Source of the DNA: Cercospora beticola
Taxonomy: Eukaryota; Ascomycota; Dothideomycetes; Mycosphaerellales; Mycosphaerellaceae
Length of the DNA: 64,000 nt
Direction: 5' to 3'
Assembly (NCBI RefSeq): GCF_033473495.1
Contig: NC_088940.1
Span: 1,364,001-1,428,000 of the forward strand
The first letter of the stretch is position 1, and the number at the start of each line of letters is the position of its first letter. The notes under the pieces are model-generated. The model made no database searches. It saw nothing but the letters and a program-made list of their open reading frames with translations, and had not been told where the DNA came from. Positions 13,701-25,061 of the stretch are shown piece by piece. A program made the translations under genes and the position numbers.

Positions 13701-16674
13701 GGGAAGGGATTCGCGTGTGCGCGCACGAGGTAGCGTTGTTCTATGAAACGGCCCAAACGTTGTGATGAATGGTGACGAACTTTCTGCAGCAGAAGTGTAC
13801 AGTACGAGCGTTACATCCGCAGCACGTCACAGAAGAATAGTGATGAAGATGCACTGTGCTTCACATGCTTGACCAGGATGACCCATGAGTGCACTCGTGC
13901 CGAAGGGCACGCTTCTGTTGCTCGATTTGACATCACACCGAGGGGGATGTGTCAACGTCCGAAGGGTGAAGAACTGAAGATGGCAAAGCTGTGGACGCGA
14001 AGGATTTCGGGGAATGGCAGCTCGTGCGTCCTGGCTTGCATAAAACAGTTCGGCTCCTTGAAGTTTGAATCGATGCCGTCCCGTGCGCGTCTTGTGGACT
14101 ACGAAGGTTCGACGTCGCGTACTCGTGAAGCCACTAGAAGTGAAGCGTACCAGATTCGAAGCTCGTAGAAAAAACGTGAGCATGTCGCCAGAGCGGCAGC
14201 GGGAGGCACAGCATGATTGCCCAACGGTTGAGGAACCGCTCGATCAAATGTCGATCAGCATCAACTCCACTTTGTGCAGATACAGTGTGGCGCTATGTAA
14301 CAGGTTTGCTGGGCATTTCGCTAGAATTTGATCAGAAGAATGAGAGAAGGAAGTCCAGCTTCCATGTGAGAATACGAACACGCCGTGAGATCCCACGTGC
14401 TGCTCGGCAGGGCGACTTGCCTCTTTAGCTACTGCGTATGCAGAGATGGAGCACCTTGTGCCCCAAGCTTATGCATGAGGACTCCGAGCTGCACGGTCGG
14501 AACCATACAGCTTGTAGTCTGCAATACGCAGGTACGAGGCAGCAAGCCCGACTTTTGGGTGATGAAAAAGATCATCATCTTCGTGTGTTGCGATGGCTGA
14601 TGGCCGTCTCGAGCGTACATAGGGTACATCGCATATCTCCCGACATTCCCGGGAGCTGTTCGAGCCACTTCGTCACTCTGAGCTTACACTGAACAGTGAT
14701 TTGATTTCTCAAAGGCCCCAACAGGGCAATGAAGTGACAGGTGGCCGGAGTTGCGGCCGTGTGAGTGATGATCAGAGCCTTGTGGTTACCGCTCGCCCAG
14801 TGCTGACATTATTGGGACTTTTGCTCATCAATGTCGCCATCGTAAGAAATGTGGCATCGAGGGAAGAATCGACAGGTGGCTGCTGGTGGAACACTGGCAT
14901 GTCGTGGTAAATTGCTCGGAGTGGATTCCGCTTGTCATCCCATGCATAGGATCTGGGCCTCACGGCGATGAGGATGCAGCGAAACTAGAGTGTGTTGGAG
15001 CACAAATCTCAGATTCCTTCCTGCCATTGCGTTCGCAGTCAGTGGCCTAGAACTTTACATAGAGTCCCGCCGATGTTCGGACGTGATGAGTCTGCAGAGC
15101 AGAGGATATATGAAGAATTTTCCTGGAGCGAGCGACCATTTTATTGGTAAGATAGGTGTTTTGGCCTGGAACAAGAGTGTTTTGAGTAGCGATTTTGATC
15201 ATACCATCGTGTCGGTCAAACACAATGATGGAATCTAGGCTCTCGGTTTTGGCGGAAGAAGAGTTTGCGCTGTGCATCATTGTCTGCAGGACGGCAGAGT
15301 ATAGGGGGATCTACCGGACCGACAGTATTTCAGCAGTACGTCTGGGATGATGATGGAGCTCATCTCATCATCCACCGGAGTGCTGATCGCACGGTAAAGT
15401 GCGGATGAGTAGCGCCACTCGACATGAGTTCTCAGTCGTCGCAGCAGTATTGGTGCTTGGCAGGGCAATCTTTGATTGTGGCGTGCGGGTATCCCTGAGT
15501 GCGCCATCTCTGCCGTCGCTGTCAATGGTGAAGGATGCACGGGATGGAGTGAGACTCGGTCGAAGTGTTCTGCCACTCCACAACAATCGTTACAGGAACG
15601 TGGCAGCTGGGCTGAAGACTAGCAACGAATGCAGGCTAGACAGTGATCAAACCCACGACAGCCAAGATGCTCGAGGTGTGCAATGTTGGGGTCAAGCTTG
15701 GAGCGATGTGTTTTCGTGATGATGCGTCCGCTCGAGCACGGTCGCACTCTGTGTGCCTGCCCAGAGCGGACGGCCGCTCTGTCCACACGTGGTTTCACGC
15801 CTGCCCGTCGCCGCGCATTGCACCTTCCGCGCATCGTCACCATGTCGTCCACAATATAACCACAAACCGGCTCGTGCAGTCATCATCAACATGGAGCTGC
15901 AACGCTGCACGAGCGTCGGCAGATAGCCGCGTGCCGAGAGATGCCAATGCCATGGACACATGCCTGCCACGCCGCAGCAGAGGCACGAACGACGGCGAAC
16001 CACGGCGCTGGGCGGCGTGCGTGGTGACGGCGGCCATTCAGCGCCCATCCCATGCATCAGCAGACGCGTCGACGATGCAGTGAAACGGGCGTGTCCCGGG
16101 CGGTGGGAGCGCTCACGCTCGTCTCACGGAGCCCGATTGATGAGGAGCGACGGTGTGGCCCACGGACAAAATGCGGCCTTGTGGACTGATCAGCGGCAAT
16201 ACCAAGGGGGGCCCATGCACGCGCTGTTCGTCGTTTCCTCCCGCGACATGCACCGAGCTTTCGCTGCAGGCGTGGATCGAGCTAGTCGTCCGGGCGAGAG
16301 CAAGCGTGCCTCTCGGCCATCGCTTGCCTCTGCCTGTGCTTGTGCTGCTGGCGCGCGGCGTAGGTTTGCGCAGCATCTTCACCGGGCTAGCTTGTCCGTC
16401 CGGACGCAGCGCGCGCAGTGGAGATCGCTGGACGTGTCGAACGTGGCAGCCATGCTTCGCTCCAGGTCATATTGCTGCGCTGCTCTGATCAAAGAGCAGC
16501 ATTGCGGCACAGCGGCCTTTTTCTCAGTCTGCACTTTGACCCGAGTCCACTCTCTCGCGTGCCAGACAGGGTTGTCGCCTGGTGTCTGAGGGCTACTGCC
16601 ACTCTAATTTAGAGCATGACACTACGCGAACCACTTTCATACGGAAGAACAGACCCCTTGGGCGCGGAGCTCTT
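10735..16674. other. 5.9-kb gene-free interval
   Basis: No open frame here shows a domain, a convincing signal peptide or splice-consistent extensions, although many short frames exist on both strands. The DNA is not obviously AT-rich, so it does not look like RIP-mutated transposon relics. The last 100 bp before 16675 and the first few hundred after 10734 must hold promoters and 5' UTRs. What fills the rest is unknown. Confidence 0.5.
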
Positions 16675-19600
16675 ATGTCTTCATCGCCGCATCAGGTCGC
16701 CTGGCGCGCGCAGCACGCAAACTTTGATGCGGCGGAACAACAGCGGTCCAAAAGGGAATACTACTCGAAGAAGACTGTTCAGAACCTAATTGCCACTGGC
16801 CTGGTCGCCCCAAACTCGATACCGGCCCCGGCCAGCAAGAAGCGAACAACTGCCGGCCTGGTCGGCACCAGCGTCAATGAGATAGGTACGAAACATCCCC
16901 AGTGATCTGTCTTGCGCCATCACCACCGCGACTCTCAATGTGGCAGCATTGAAGGCTGACTGTAGCTTGTTGTCTTAGCACCACCCCGGCGAAGCAAAGT
17001 CTACCAGGTGCTTCCCTCTCGCTGGCTAAATTTGGACCAACAGTCAATCCGCTCGTTCAAGAAGCACACCTCATCAAGCTCCAGCAGCAGCACCATCGCC
17101 GGTGCTCCACCGGCTTCTACGTCGAGGCAGTCGCTGCGCGTGGAAAACAGCGACCGCAGCCTGCGTGCTAACACTCCAGTGCCTCGTCCCACCGAGATGT
17201 TGGGCACCAAGGGTACGAATCGACGCGAAAGAACCTTTGTGGGCACGGTCTGCGCCGCCTGCGAGGAGCCTCTGGAGCATATTCTTCGCGGGGAGCGCAT
17301 CCTGCAACTTTCATGTGGCCATGTCGCCCACGAGGCTTGCTTCCACGAGTTCATCAAGGAGTTCGAGATTCAGAACTGCCCTTCATGTGACCAGCCATTG
17401 GGATACGACAACAACCGAAGCGCCAACGTCGACTTCGATAACTTGAACAAACTCGTGCAAACCACTCAACAACCCGAACCGAGAGAGCATGCCCAAGATG
17501 CCGCATCAAAACCGTTACCTGTGCCGAGAGAACTCGATCTGTACCAACAACGGCCCGAGACGGCAACAACGGCACCTCACAGCGCTCCACGATCGAGATC
17601 TTCGCGAGAAGACCTTATCTCGAGCCCATCTCAATCAGCAAATGCTCGCTTTGATCAACATGCGGCCGCACAACAACCTCGAGCCAGACGCGCGAGTGGC
17701 GAGACTGGTGCTGCATCTAGCGGCTACGCAGAAAGCCAGCCACTTAGTTGGAGGCGGCACGAATATGATGTCCAGTCCATGGAAGCGTCTGTTGCCAGCC
17801 CTCGACACGTTAGCAGCAGTCCCACGCCGCCGCCACTTGTCACCGTGCGAAGTGAATTCCCGACGCTCACCAAATCTCGCCACCAGCAGAGTCTGACATG
17901 CTTGGTCACGGTGGAGGTTACCGATGGCCAATGGCACACACGCACGCGCGAGAGTCAGCTCCCGGACCGCGCATTGTCGACACGAGAGGGAAGCATCAAA
18001 CCAGCCCCTCGATTACGGCCTATCTCGGACCAGAGCAGAGCCGTAGATAGCGTGCTCGAAGACAGCGCTTTATTGAAGGCTCGAGAAGACCTTTTCCGAC
18101 GCGTCGATAACTGGCATGGCTTGGATTTTGGCAAGTTTGGCAAATTACTACTGCACGACATCATACAAGTGGGCAAAGACCGGCAGACCTGGCAGGAACT
18201 CGAATGCTTCCTCTTCGCTGAAATGTTGATTTGTGTGAAGGAGAAGAAGATCGTTGCGCATGAGAGTCAGTCGTGGGACGACTCAGAACGAGGGCCCGTG
18301 AAATCGTGCTGTACCTTGAAAGGATCAATCTTGGTGAAGAAGCACTTGAGCCACGTCGAAACATCGTTCGAGCGCGATGTGCTCACACTACAGCTTACAG
18401 TCGCCGAACTTCCGGTATTCCATCTGCGCTTCCGCAATTCTAATTTGTTGGACACATGGCGGAGATCTCTGGACGACATCATCCATCCTGTGCCGGCCCC
18501 TTCGACGCATCACGAATTCGATCCGGCATCGTCAGAAGAGGACGAGTATCATCCCAAACGATTGCAGAGGGTGTCGTCGATTCAATCATCTCACGGTGGT
18601 CGCTCACAGGGCACAGCGCCCACCGAATATAGTAACTCACGCAGCGATGGCCGAGGACTTCCTCTGGAGAGAACCTCATTACATGTACCCATCGATCTTG
18701 TTCTTGTGGTGCCAGTCACACCATCCATGCAGGGATTGAAGGTGAACCTACTCCGCGACGCGCTTAGATTTCTGGTGTCGAGTCTGGGCGAGCAGGATCG
18801 CATAGGCCTGGTTACATTTGGATCCAGCAGTGGCGCCGCTCCCCTTGTCGGCATGACCACAAGGAGTTGGAACGGATGGGCAAAGGTCATAGACTCCATT
18901 CGACCTGTTGGAGTCAAGAATATCCGCGCGGATGTGGTCGATGGCGCTAATATTGCCGTGGATCTACTTATGCAACGCAGGACTCGCAATCAGCTCTCCC
19001 ATGTTCTAGTCATTAGCGACTCCTCAACTTCGGACCACGACAGTGTGGACTTCGTCGTCTCCCGAGCAGAAGCCGCCAAGATCTCGATCCATTCGTTCGG
19101 CCTTGGTCTGACGCACAAACCAGACACCATGGTCGCCATGTCTACCAAGACCAAAGCAAGCTACACATATGTCAAGGACTGGATGATGCTACGGGAGTGC
19201 TTGGCGGGCTGCTTGGGCTCCCTTCAGAGCACATCTCACCAGAATGTGAAGGTCAGACTGCGCCTTCCTGAAGGTTCTCCGGCCAAATTTGTCAAGATCA
19301 GCGGCGCTCTCCAGATCACGAAGCGCGCCACAGGTCGAGATGCGGAAGCCTCGCTTGGTGATCTGCGCGTTGGAGACAAGCGCGACATCTTGGTACAGCT
19401 TGCTATACAGCCTGACACGTCTACTCCCGACTCTATACCTACAGATCCCTGGGAGAACATGATCTCAGGGCTCGAGGCGCTAGGCCCAATGGAAAGCGAA
19501 GAGTCTCGGCCAATGTCCGTGGAAGAGCTTCCACTCCTGCAAGCCGACCTCACCTGGAATGATATCCTTCGTGACGGCATCATGTCGCAGTCTCCGCGAC

Positions 19601-20307
19601 CATCGCTGCTTGCGATCACCATGCTGCCGACCTCGTCTAGAAAGAGCTCTCTCAAGCCTTCGACGCCTCCTATTCCTCCCCATCCTCTTGTGGTGCAACG
19701 GCGCATGGAGCTACTCACATCTGACATGCTCTCACGTGCCCTTGGCCTTGTGGCTCGAGGTCAGAATGATCGCGCACATCATCTGCTTGCAGAGACGCGA
19801 TCAATCCTCAAAGGCCTTGGCAAAGGCGGTCTTCCCCCACTGCCAACGCCTCCCCCTACTGGCGCTCTGCCTGCGACACCACGACAAATCGATTCTGCAA
19901 GAAGCTCCCCTCGCGAATCGGGCGTTTCATTGACACCTTCTGGGCGACGCTCGCCCTCACCTCTGATGAGAGATTCGCAAAGCCCCATCAGTTCTGGGGG
20001 AAGCATTGACCGAGCAACCATGACTGCATTGGACTCGGAACTCGAATCAAGCCTGGAGTGGATCTGTCATCCCACTGTATTTGGGCGTGACACTCGCAAA
20101 TCCGTCCTTCAAGCCATTGGAGTCATCAGCTCCCAGCGTGGCTACACTTTCCGGACCCCATCGGAAAACCTCTGGGCACAACGAGTACCAGGAATACGAC
20201 AACTCGCGGATCGCAGTCGCGATTGGCGCGAGGCTGGCGAGGACGAAGCCCTCGTGGAAGTTTCAGAGCCGAACACTTCTACCGGTTCCTTTCAACACTA
20301 TCGCTAA
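16675..20307 (+). CDS. RING-PH-VWA protein, Ste5/Far1-like pheromone pathway scaffold
   Basis: Exons 16675-16885 and 16979-20307 flank a 93-bp intron (GTACGA...TTAG). The phase closes to give 1179 residues. Domain order: a RING-H2 finger near residues 160-210 (CAAC, then CGH, HEAC and CPSC, a C3H2C3 pattern); a PH-like domain near 450-570; a von Willebrand A domain near 640-830; then a Ser/Pro-rich tail and a conserved-looking C-terminal helix region. RING, PH and VWA in this order is the architecture of Ste5 and Far1-type scaffolds, which tether MAPK-cascade kinases and G-beta at the plasma membrane during mating and fusion. The VWA metal site is degenerate: VVPVTPSM stands where DxSxS is expected. 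It lies next to STE14, another pheromone-signalling gene. It could instead be a RING E3 ligase with the same domains. Confidence 0.8.
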
Positions 20308-20932
20308 AGATACCCCCTTCACAGTTACTGCCCCAAGGGCGGGACATGATGACTTTACGACCCAAACGTGATACACATATATCCTTCTTACATGTGAGCA
20401 TGGAATTCTGCCACTTTTATCATTGAAGCTCGCCTATTAAGGCTCTCGAGCTGTGGATATTTGGATCTTTTCTCTTATGTATAGCTGGGCGAAAAGAAGG
20501 AGAGGGCCAATTGGGATGTACAGCACCGCATTAGTTTTGGCCAGGATTTTTGTGTGACGATATTGTGAGCTGAGAAGATAAGATATGGTTGTGCTTTTAG
20601 AACGTGATACCATATTGTGTTGAATCTGAATGTCGATATTGTTCTGTCATTGTACTACTTTTCTTCTCATCGCCTAATTGTTCCTTGTAAGACGGTCTGA
20701 GCAACACGTGAAAGCTGCGCCAAGCTCTCGCAGATTTCTGCCATTAAAGACGAACTACTCAAGTACGAGTGATTGAACACGGAAGATTAAAATTACAGTC
20801 TCTTTCATTCGAGACGAGCTCGTGACTATGCAACGTCTATGCTATGCTGCTGGGCTGCGATCATGCGCGAAGACTGGCACTGTACTCTTCCACGCTTTGT
20901 GCATGTGTCGACCATTTCACTCCTCGTCGCTT
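20308..20932. other. Convergent 3' region
   Basis: AT-richer than its surroundings, which fits 3' UTRs of two convergent genes. No coding signal is seen. Confidence 0.4.
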
Positions 20933-21892
20933 TCAGCGTATGAACGGAATCTTCGTCCCAGTCTTCTTCCTGTACTCAATGTACTTGTCGCCGAAGAAGT
21001 TGACTAAAAACTTCTCCTCGCCTGCCAGATTGTTAGTTGTAACGGTACCTGTTTGCTACGATGAACACTTACCCTGAATACGTCTGTAGAAGAATTGCCA
21101 CAAAACGATGATGTATCCCACCAAACAGATCTTATTGCCGACCAGGAATTGCGTTCCGATGGCCCACCAGAAGAAGCCAAAGTAGCTGGGATGTCTGAAG
21201 ATGGAGTACAAGCCGTGAGTTACAAGCTTGTGGTGCTCTTTGTGCTCCCTTGCGATTACATGGTTGAAGCTTGGTCCGGCCTGCGCCATTGCAAGGCTTC
21301 TAACGAGCTGGCCGACAACGATTAAAGCAATGCCCAGGGCGATGGTGAGAGGGTTGACGAATGTCTGGCCATATTGGGGAAAGAAGCGACTGACGATCAA
21401 CTCCAATGTTGCACATCCATGAGCGGCTTGGTAAGCTCTGCCATTGTTGAACAGCAGGAAACTCTCCGCTCGCAGTGCCGGAGTGTTGTATCGAGCAGTG
21501 GTGAAGTACTCCAAGAAATGGAAGAGCGCGAGACTCGTTGCGAAGGCTGGAAGGCGCCACCACGCGGATCCCAGGACAACTGCTGTGATCGTCCCTGATA
21601 TGCCAGCAGCAAAGACAGTTCCCAGGAAGAAAGCTTGAACCCCTATGTAGGAGAGGTCGCGAGTGCCTCCTGGAAAGAGAGTGTCGTCCATGGGCAAAGG
21701 CGCTGTATCGACCGCTTCGTCCTCCCAGTCCGTGTCCGGGATGTCATCTTCTACGGGCTTCGAGTCGCCGACATTGCTGTGTGAGGTAGATGGCAATGAT
21801 GCTGGATCTGCCGAAGTTGCGGTTGAAGGAGCCGAAATGTGACCGTTGGCGCTGCTGGCAGCCGCGGAGTTGGATGCCGAAAGGCGGGCCAT
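20933..21892 (-). CDS. ste14: Protein-S-isoprenylcysteine O-methyltransferase
   Basis: Exons 21892-21073 and 21021-20933 on the minus strand flank a 51-bp intron (GTAAGT...GGCAG), giving 302 residues. The enzyme methylates the C-terminal farnesyl- or geranylgeranyl-cysteine of CaaX proteins such as Ras, Rho and a-factor-type pheromones, in the ER membrane. An N-terminal disordered stretch of about 75 residues precedes several hydrophobic segments. The ICMT signature is clear: GLYSIFRHPSYFGFFWWAIG, followed by the C-terminal RRI.GEE.FL...FGD.Y..Y motif that only appears after splicing. The intron splits the RRIQ-GEE motif. It converges on the Ste5/Far1-like gene and is divergent from the NFKBIL1-like gene. 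Confidence 0.95.
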
Positions 21893-22258
21893 GGTGGGCT
21901 TCTTATTATTACTTGTCGGGCAAGTGGTGCTTGGGTCGGTGGAAGTGAATCGTACGCATGCTGGAAGTCGCAGATAAGAAGAGTCATACAGCAGCGTCTT
22001 TCATGCGCTGGCTCGTTTCGTCTGTATCCGGTCATCTGCTTTCTTGACGTGCACAATCCTAAGAGCAAGGCAAACTTGACAGGGAACTTCGGCTTTTGGC
22101 GCGCCGTTAAGCGAGCGTTGCTCGTGCCTTCTTTGTTCACCTTTTTTGACTTCCATTTCAAGATCTTCACTTATGCGCATGTGAGTGTCAGACGTGCTAC
22201 AAGTCGCGATATTCAGCGCAATGTACGAGGTCGTGGTCGATAGAACCGGACCGCAGCA
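21893..22258. promoter_or_regulatory. Shared divergent promoter region
   Basis: A 366-bp interval between the ATGs of STE14 (minus) and the NFKBIL1-like gene (plus). It must hold both promoters. No specific site was identified. Confidence 0.4.
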
Positions 22259-23443
22259 ATGCCGTCCATTGAGGAGGCGAAAAGGCAAGTCAAAGCTGGG
22301 CTGAAGAGCCAGCAACGGCACGAAGTAGATCACGACGCAGTCCTTGCCAGTCTCTGGGACGAGATCGATCATCACAACGAACAGAGAGAAGAGCCTTACG
22401 TGCCCGAGCGACATCGCGAGCGCCATCGAAGCAGGGAGGATGGCTCTGGGCGCAAGACATCCAAGTTCCGCTTCAAGGACGGTGCTGAGCCCAGAAAGCG
22501 AAGACACCGATCGCGAGATGGAGAGCGTCGAACACATCGCAAGCACAGGAAAGAGCGACACGATGAAGCACACTCGAATGGAGAGGCAGCACACCCGTTC
22601 CCGCGAGAGCCTACGAATCCTGACCGCGACGCAAACGGCAACGCCAATGCTGCCTTTCAGGAGTCTCTCTTCGACGCGCTCGCGGATGACGAAGGCGCTG
22701 CATATTGGGAGAGCGTCTACAGTCAGCCCATCCACGTCTTCCCGCGCCCCAGCGTGGTCAATGCCCGAGGCGAGTTGGAAGAGATGAACGATGAAGAGTA
22801 TGCTGCCTATGTGCAAACCAAGATGTGGGAGAAGAACAATCCTCATATTGTGCTTGACCGTGAGAAGAAGGAGAAGCAACGAAAGGAAGAGGAGGAGGAG
22901 AAGGCCCGACAGCGAGAGGAGTTCATCCGGCGCAAGCAGAGAGCAGCCTGGGAACGTGCTCAACACGACGGAGCGAAGAAATTCGCAGGCGTGGGCCACG
23001 ACTACGATTACGTCTTTGACTTCGACGACAGGAAGGGCAGTGCATCGAAGCGTACCTCTGAAGGGTCTGCGCGTTCGCAAGAGTATGCTGATTCGTGGAA
23101 GCGATATCTGGCTGCCTGGGATACGCTTAAGCATGAGCTACTGAAGGGCGATGACAGCTCCGAACAACAAAATGATGCAAAGCCTCCTTCCAAGCGGATC
23201 CCCTGGCCGGTATTGGAGTCGAAACCAGTGATAAAGCCGAACATTGAAGAGTTCATGCGCAATATACCTGTGGATCCAGATGGTCGAACTAAGGAGCAGC
23301 AGCTCAAAGCTGAACGTGTGAGATGGCATCCCGACAAAGTGCAGCAACGCTTCCGAGGACAGGTCGATGAGGGCACGATGAAGATTGTGACGGGGGTCTT
23401 CCAAGTCGTAGACGGATTGCTCGAAGCAGAGCGCAAGGCTTAG
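22259..23443 (+). CDS. NFKBIL1-like protein with C-terminal WHPDK motif
   Basis: An intronless frame of 394 codons. The N-terminal third is Arg/His/Glu-rich with RS-like dipeptides. A long charged helix rich in Lys, Glu and Arg follows near residues 195-240. The C-terminus has SKRIPWPVLE and then ERVRWHPDKVQQRF. This last motif resembles the C-terminal ERxRWHPD-QRF block of NF-kappa-B inhibitor-like protein 1 and superficially the HPD of J domains. The animal protein has been linked to mRNA processing. The ankyrin repeats of the animal protein are not evident here. The name is family resemblance; the function in fungi is unknown. Confidence 0.75.
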   Translation: MPSIEEAKRQVKAGLKSQQRHEVDHDAVLASLWDEIDHHNEQREEPYVPERHRERHRSREDGSGRKTSKFRFKDGAEPRKRRHRSRDGERRTHRKHRKERHDEAHSNGEAAHPFPREPTNPDRDANGNANAAFQESLFDALADDEGAAYWESVYSQPIHVFPRPSVVNARGELEEMNDEEYAAYVQTKMWEKNNPHIVLDREKKEKQRKEEEEEKARQREEFIRRKQRAAWERAQHDGAKKFAGVGHDYDYVFDFDDRKGSASKRTSEGSARSQEYADSWKRYLAAWDTLKHELLKGDDSSEQQNDAKPPSKRIPWPVLESKPVIKPNIEEFMRNIPVDPDGRTKEQQLKAERVRWHPDKVQQRFRGQVDEGTMKIVTGVFQVVDGLLEAERKA

Positions 23444-25061
23444 AGTGAACGCAACAACTGCAACATTAGGACTGTGGCACAGCATATTCTATAATAACAA
23501 CGTTTACCGCGCGCAGCTTACTGTTCCTGAATCCTCTACCGTTGCTGACGTGTCCTTGACACTGTGCAGGACAGACTGAGCGCAGCCCGGGCAGCAGAAT
23601 CGTCGTAGACCTTGTCTCCTTGTCTCAAACGCAGCATGAAAACTGCTTCAGCAGACGCCAAGTGATCATGCGGGACGCATTGGGCTCTCTTCGTATAGCG
23701 ATGAGCGAAATGGTTCCGCAAAGCCCCACGGCGTTGAGAGTGGACCTGTGGGTGCGCGCACAGCGCGGAGGTCTTGCTCATGAAGAGATAGGATTCCGAG
23801 CAAATTTCCAGCGTGACTCGCAAATGCGTTCTGCTTAGGGGGCAAAGATACGCCGAGCGCGACGTCGAGTGATCGCCGGCTGGCGCTGCCTGTAGCGAGA
23901 GTGACTGACAAGCAAGACCCAGCCCGCGCTCACCGCGCGCGGCGGCGCAGCACAACATGAGAGAAGCATAGATCTAAAGTGCTTATTACGCTGTATGCCA
24001 GGGTTATGCTGGAGATGCGAGGAAACGGCGAGAAATGCACACCATAGCCGGGCGTGTCGCTTTTCACGGTTTCACCCACCGGGATCGTGTTCCTGCGTGC
24101 GATGCTTGAGAGGCACAATGACGACGCGCTGTGGGCTGTGCAGCTCTCTCTGTGTGTGTACGCCATCCTTCGTGCTTCACAGTCTCCTTGTCGCGGCGAT
24201 TGTGACTGGTGGATCGAAAATCTGCCAACGCTTTTGTCGCAGGCTGTTACGGTGGCCTCATGTGTCATCCTGGAGCGAGCTAACTTTCAGGGTATTTCCG
24301 CTGATTTCCCCGTGGTGTAGCATAGTCGCTGAGATCTATCGCGGGCGAGGGGCAGCAGCCAAGAGATGCGGCACGTTGCAGCTCTCGGGCGACGATTGGT
24401 ACAGGACTTCGATGGTCGCGTGGACGAGGCGTTGAGCAACGGTCCTTCTGAAGGATCGCGCCGACTGAACATGGCGGTTTTCTTTTGCTCCAGCAGCTGC
24501 CCGCTTTCAAAAGGGCAGAGGCTAAGGTGAGAGTGCCGGGTCGACGCGTGGAGGTGGAACTGTTTCGCGGAACTCAATTGGCTCGCGTCTGGAGTTGCAG
24601 GGCTCGATCTCGACCAAGCGCCGACGCTGCGACCTTCACCTTTTAGCGAGACTCGGTGCATGGATTCACCCTCACCCCCCTTGGCAACCCGATGATGTAC
24701 GAAGAAGGCGCAGTACGCTTCCGACTACACTTGTGTACCTAGCTGCCCTCGCCTCGCCGTCGTCGCCCTACGTGTCTTCCTTCATGCATACCAGGTCCAG
24801 GCATCCGCGTCCGACAGCGCTTGTTACAGGTCCGCAGTACAAGTGCATCGCACGCTCAGCATCTTCCACTCACAGCTTCTTGGTCGCACTACCATGGTCG
24901 TCCTCATAACCTATTGACTCAGCTACCAATACCGACGGCACCGCACAATACGAGCCCGGAATTCCTTTGTTGTTGCTTTGTTCACTCCGGTCCTCTAGCC
25001 CCTGGATCGCGAGCACTTGCAACGCTGGCTACGGAAGGCATTCGGGGATCAACCTGCCAGT
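23444..25061. other. Intergenic, no gene supported
   Basis: About 1.6 kb without a supported gene. The end of the interval (24700-25061) is C/T-rich and likely contains the promoter and 5' UTR of the downstream glycosyltransferase. Confidence 0.4.

Noticed and set aside
22001..23134. Minus-strand frame of 377 codons
   Set aside because: Lies opposite the NFKBIL1-like gene. Leu/Ser/Val-rich composition mirrors its Lys/Glu/Arg codons.
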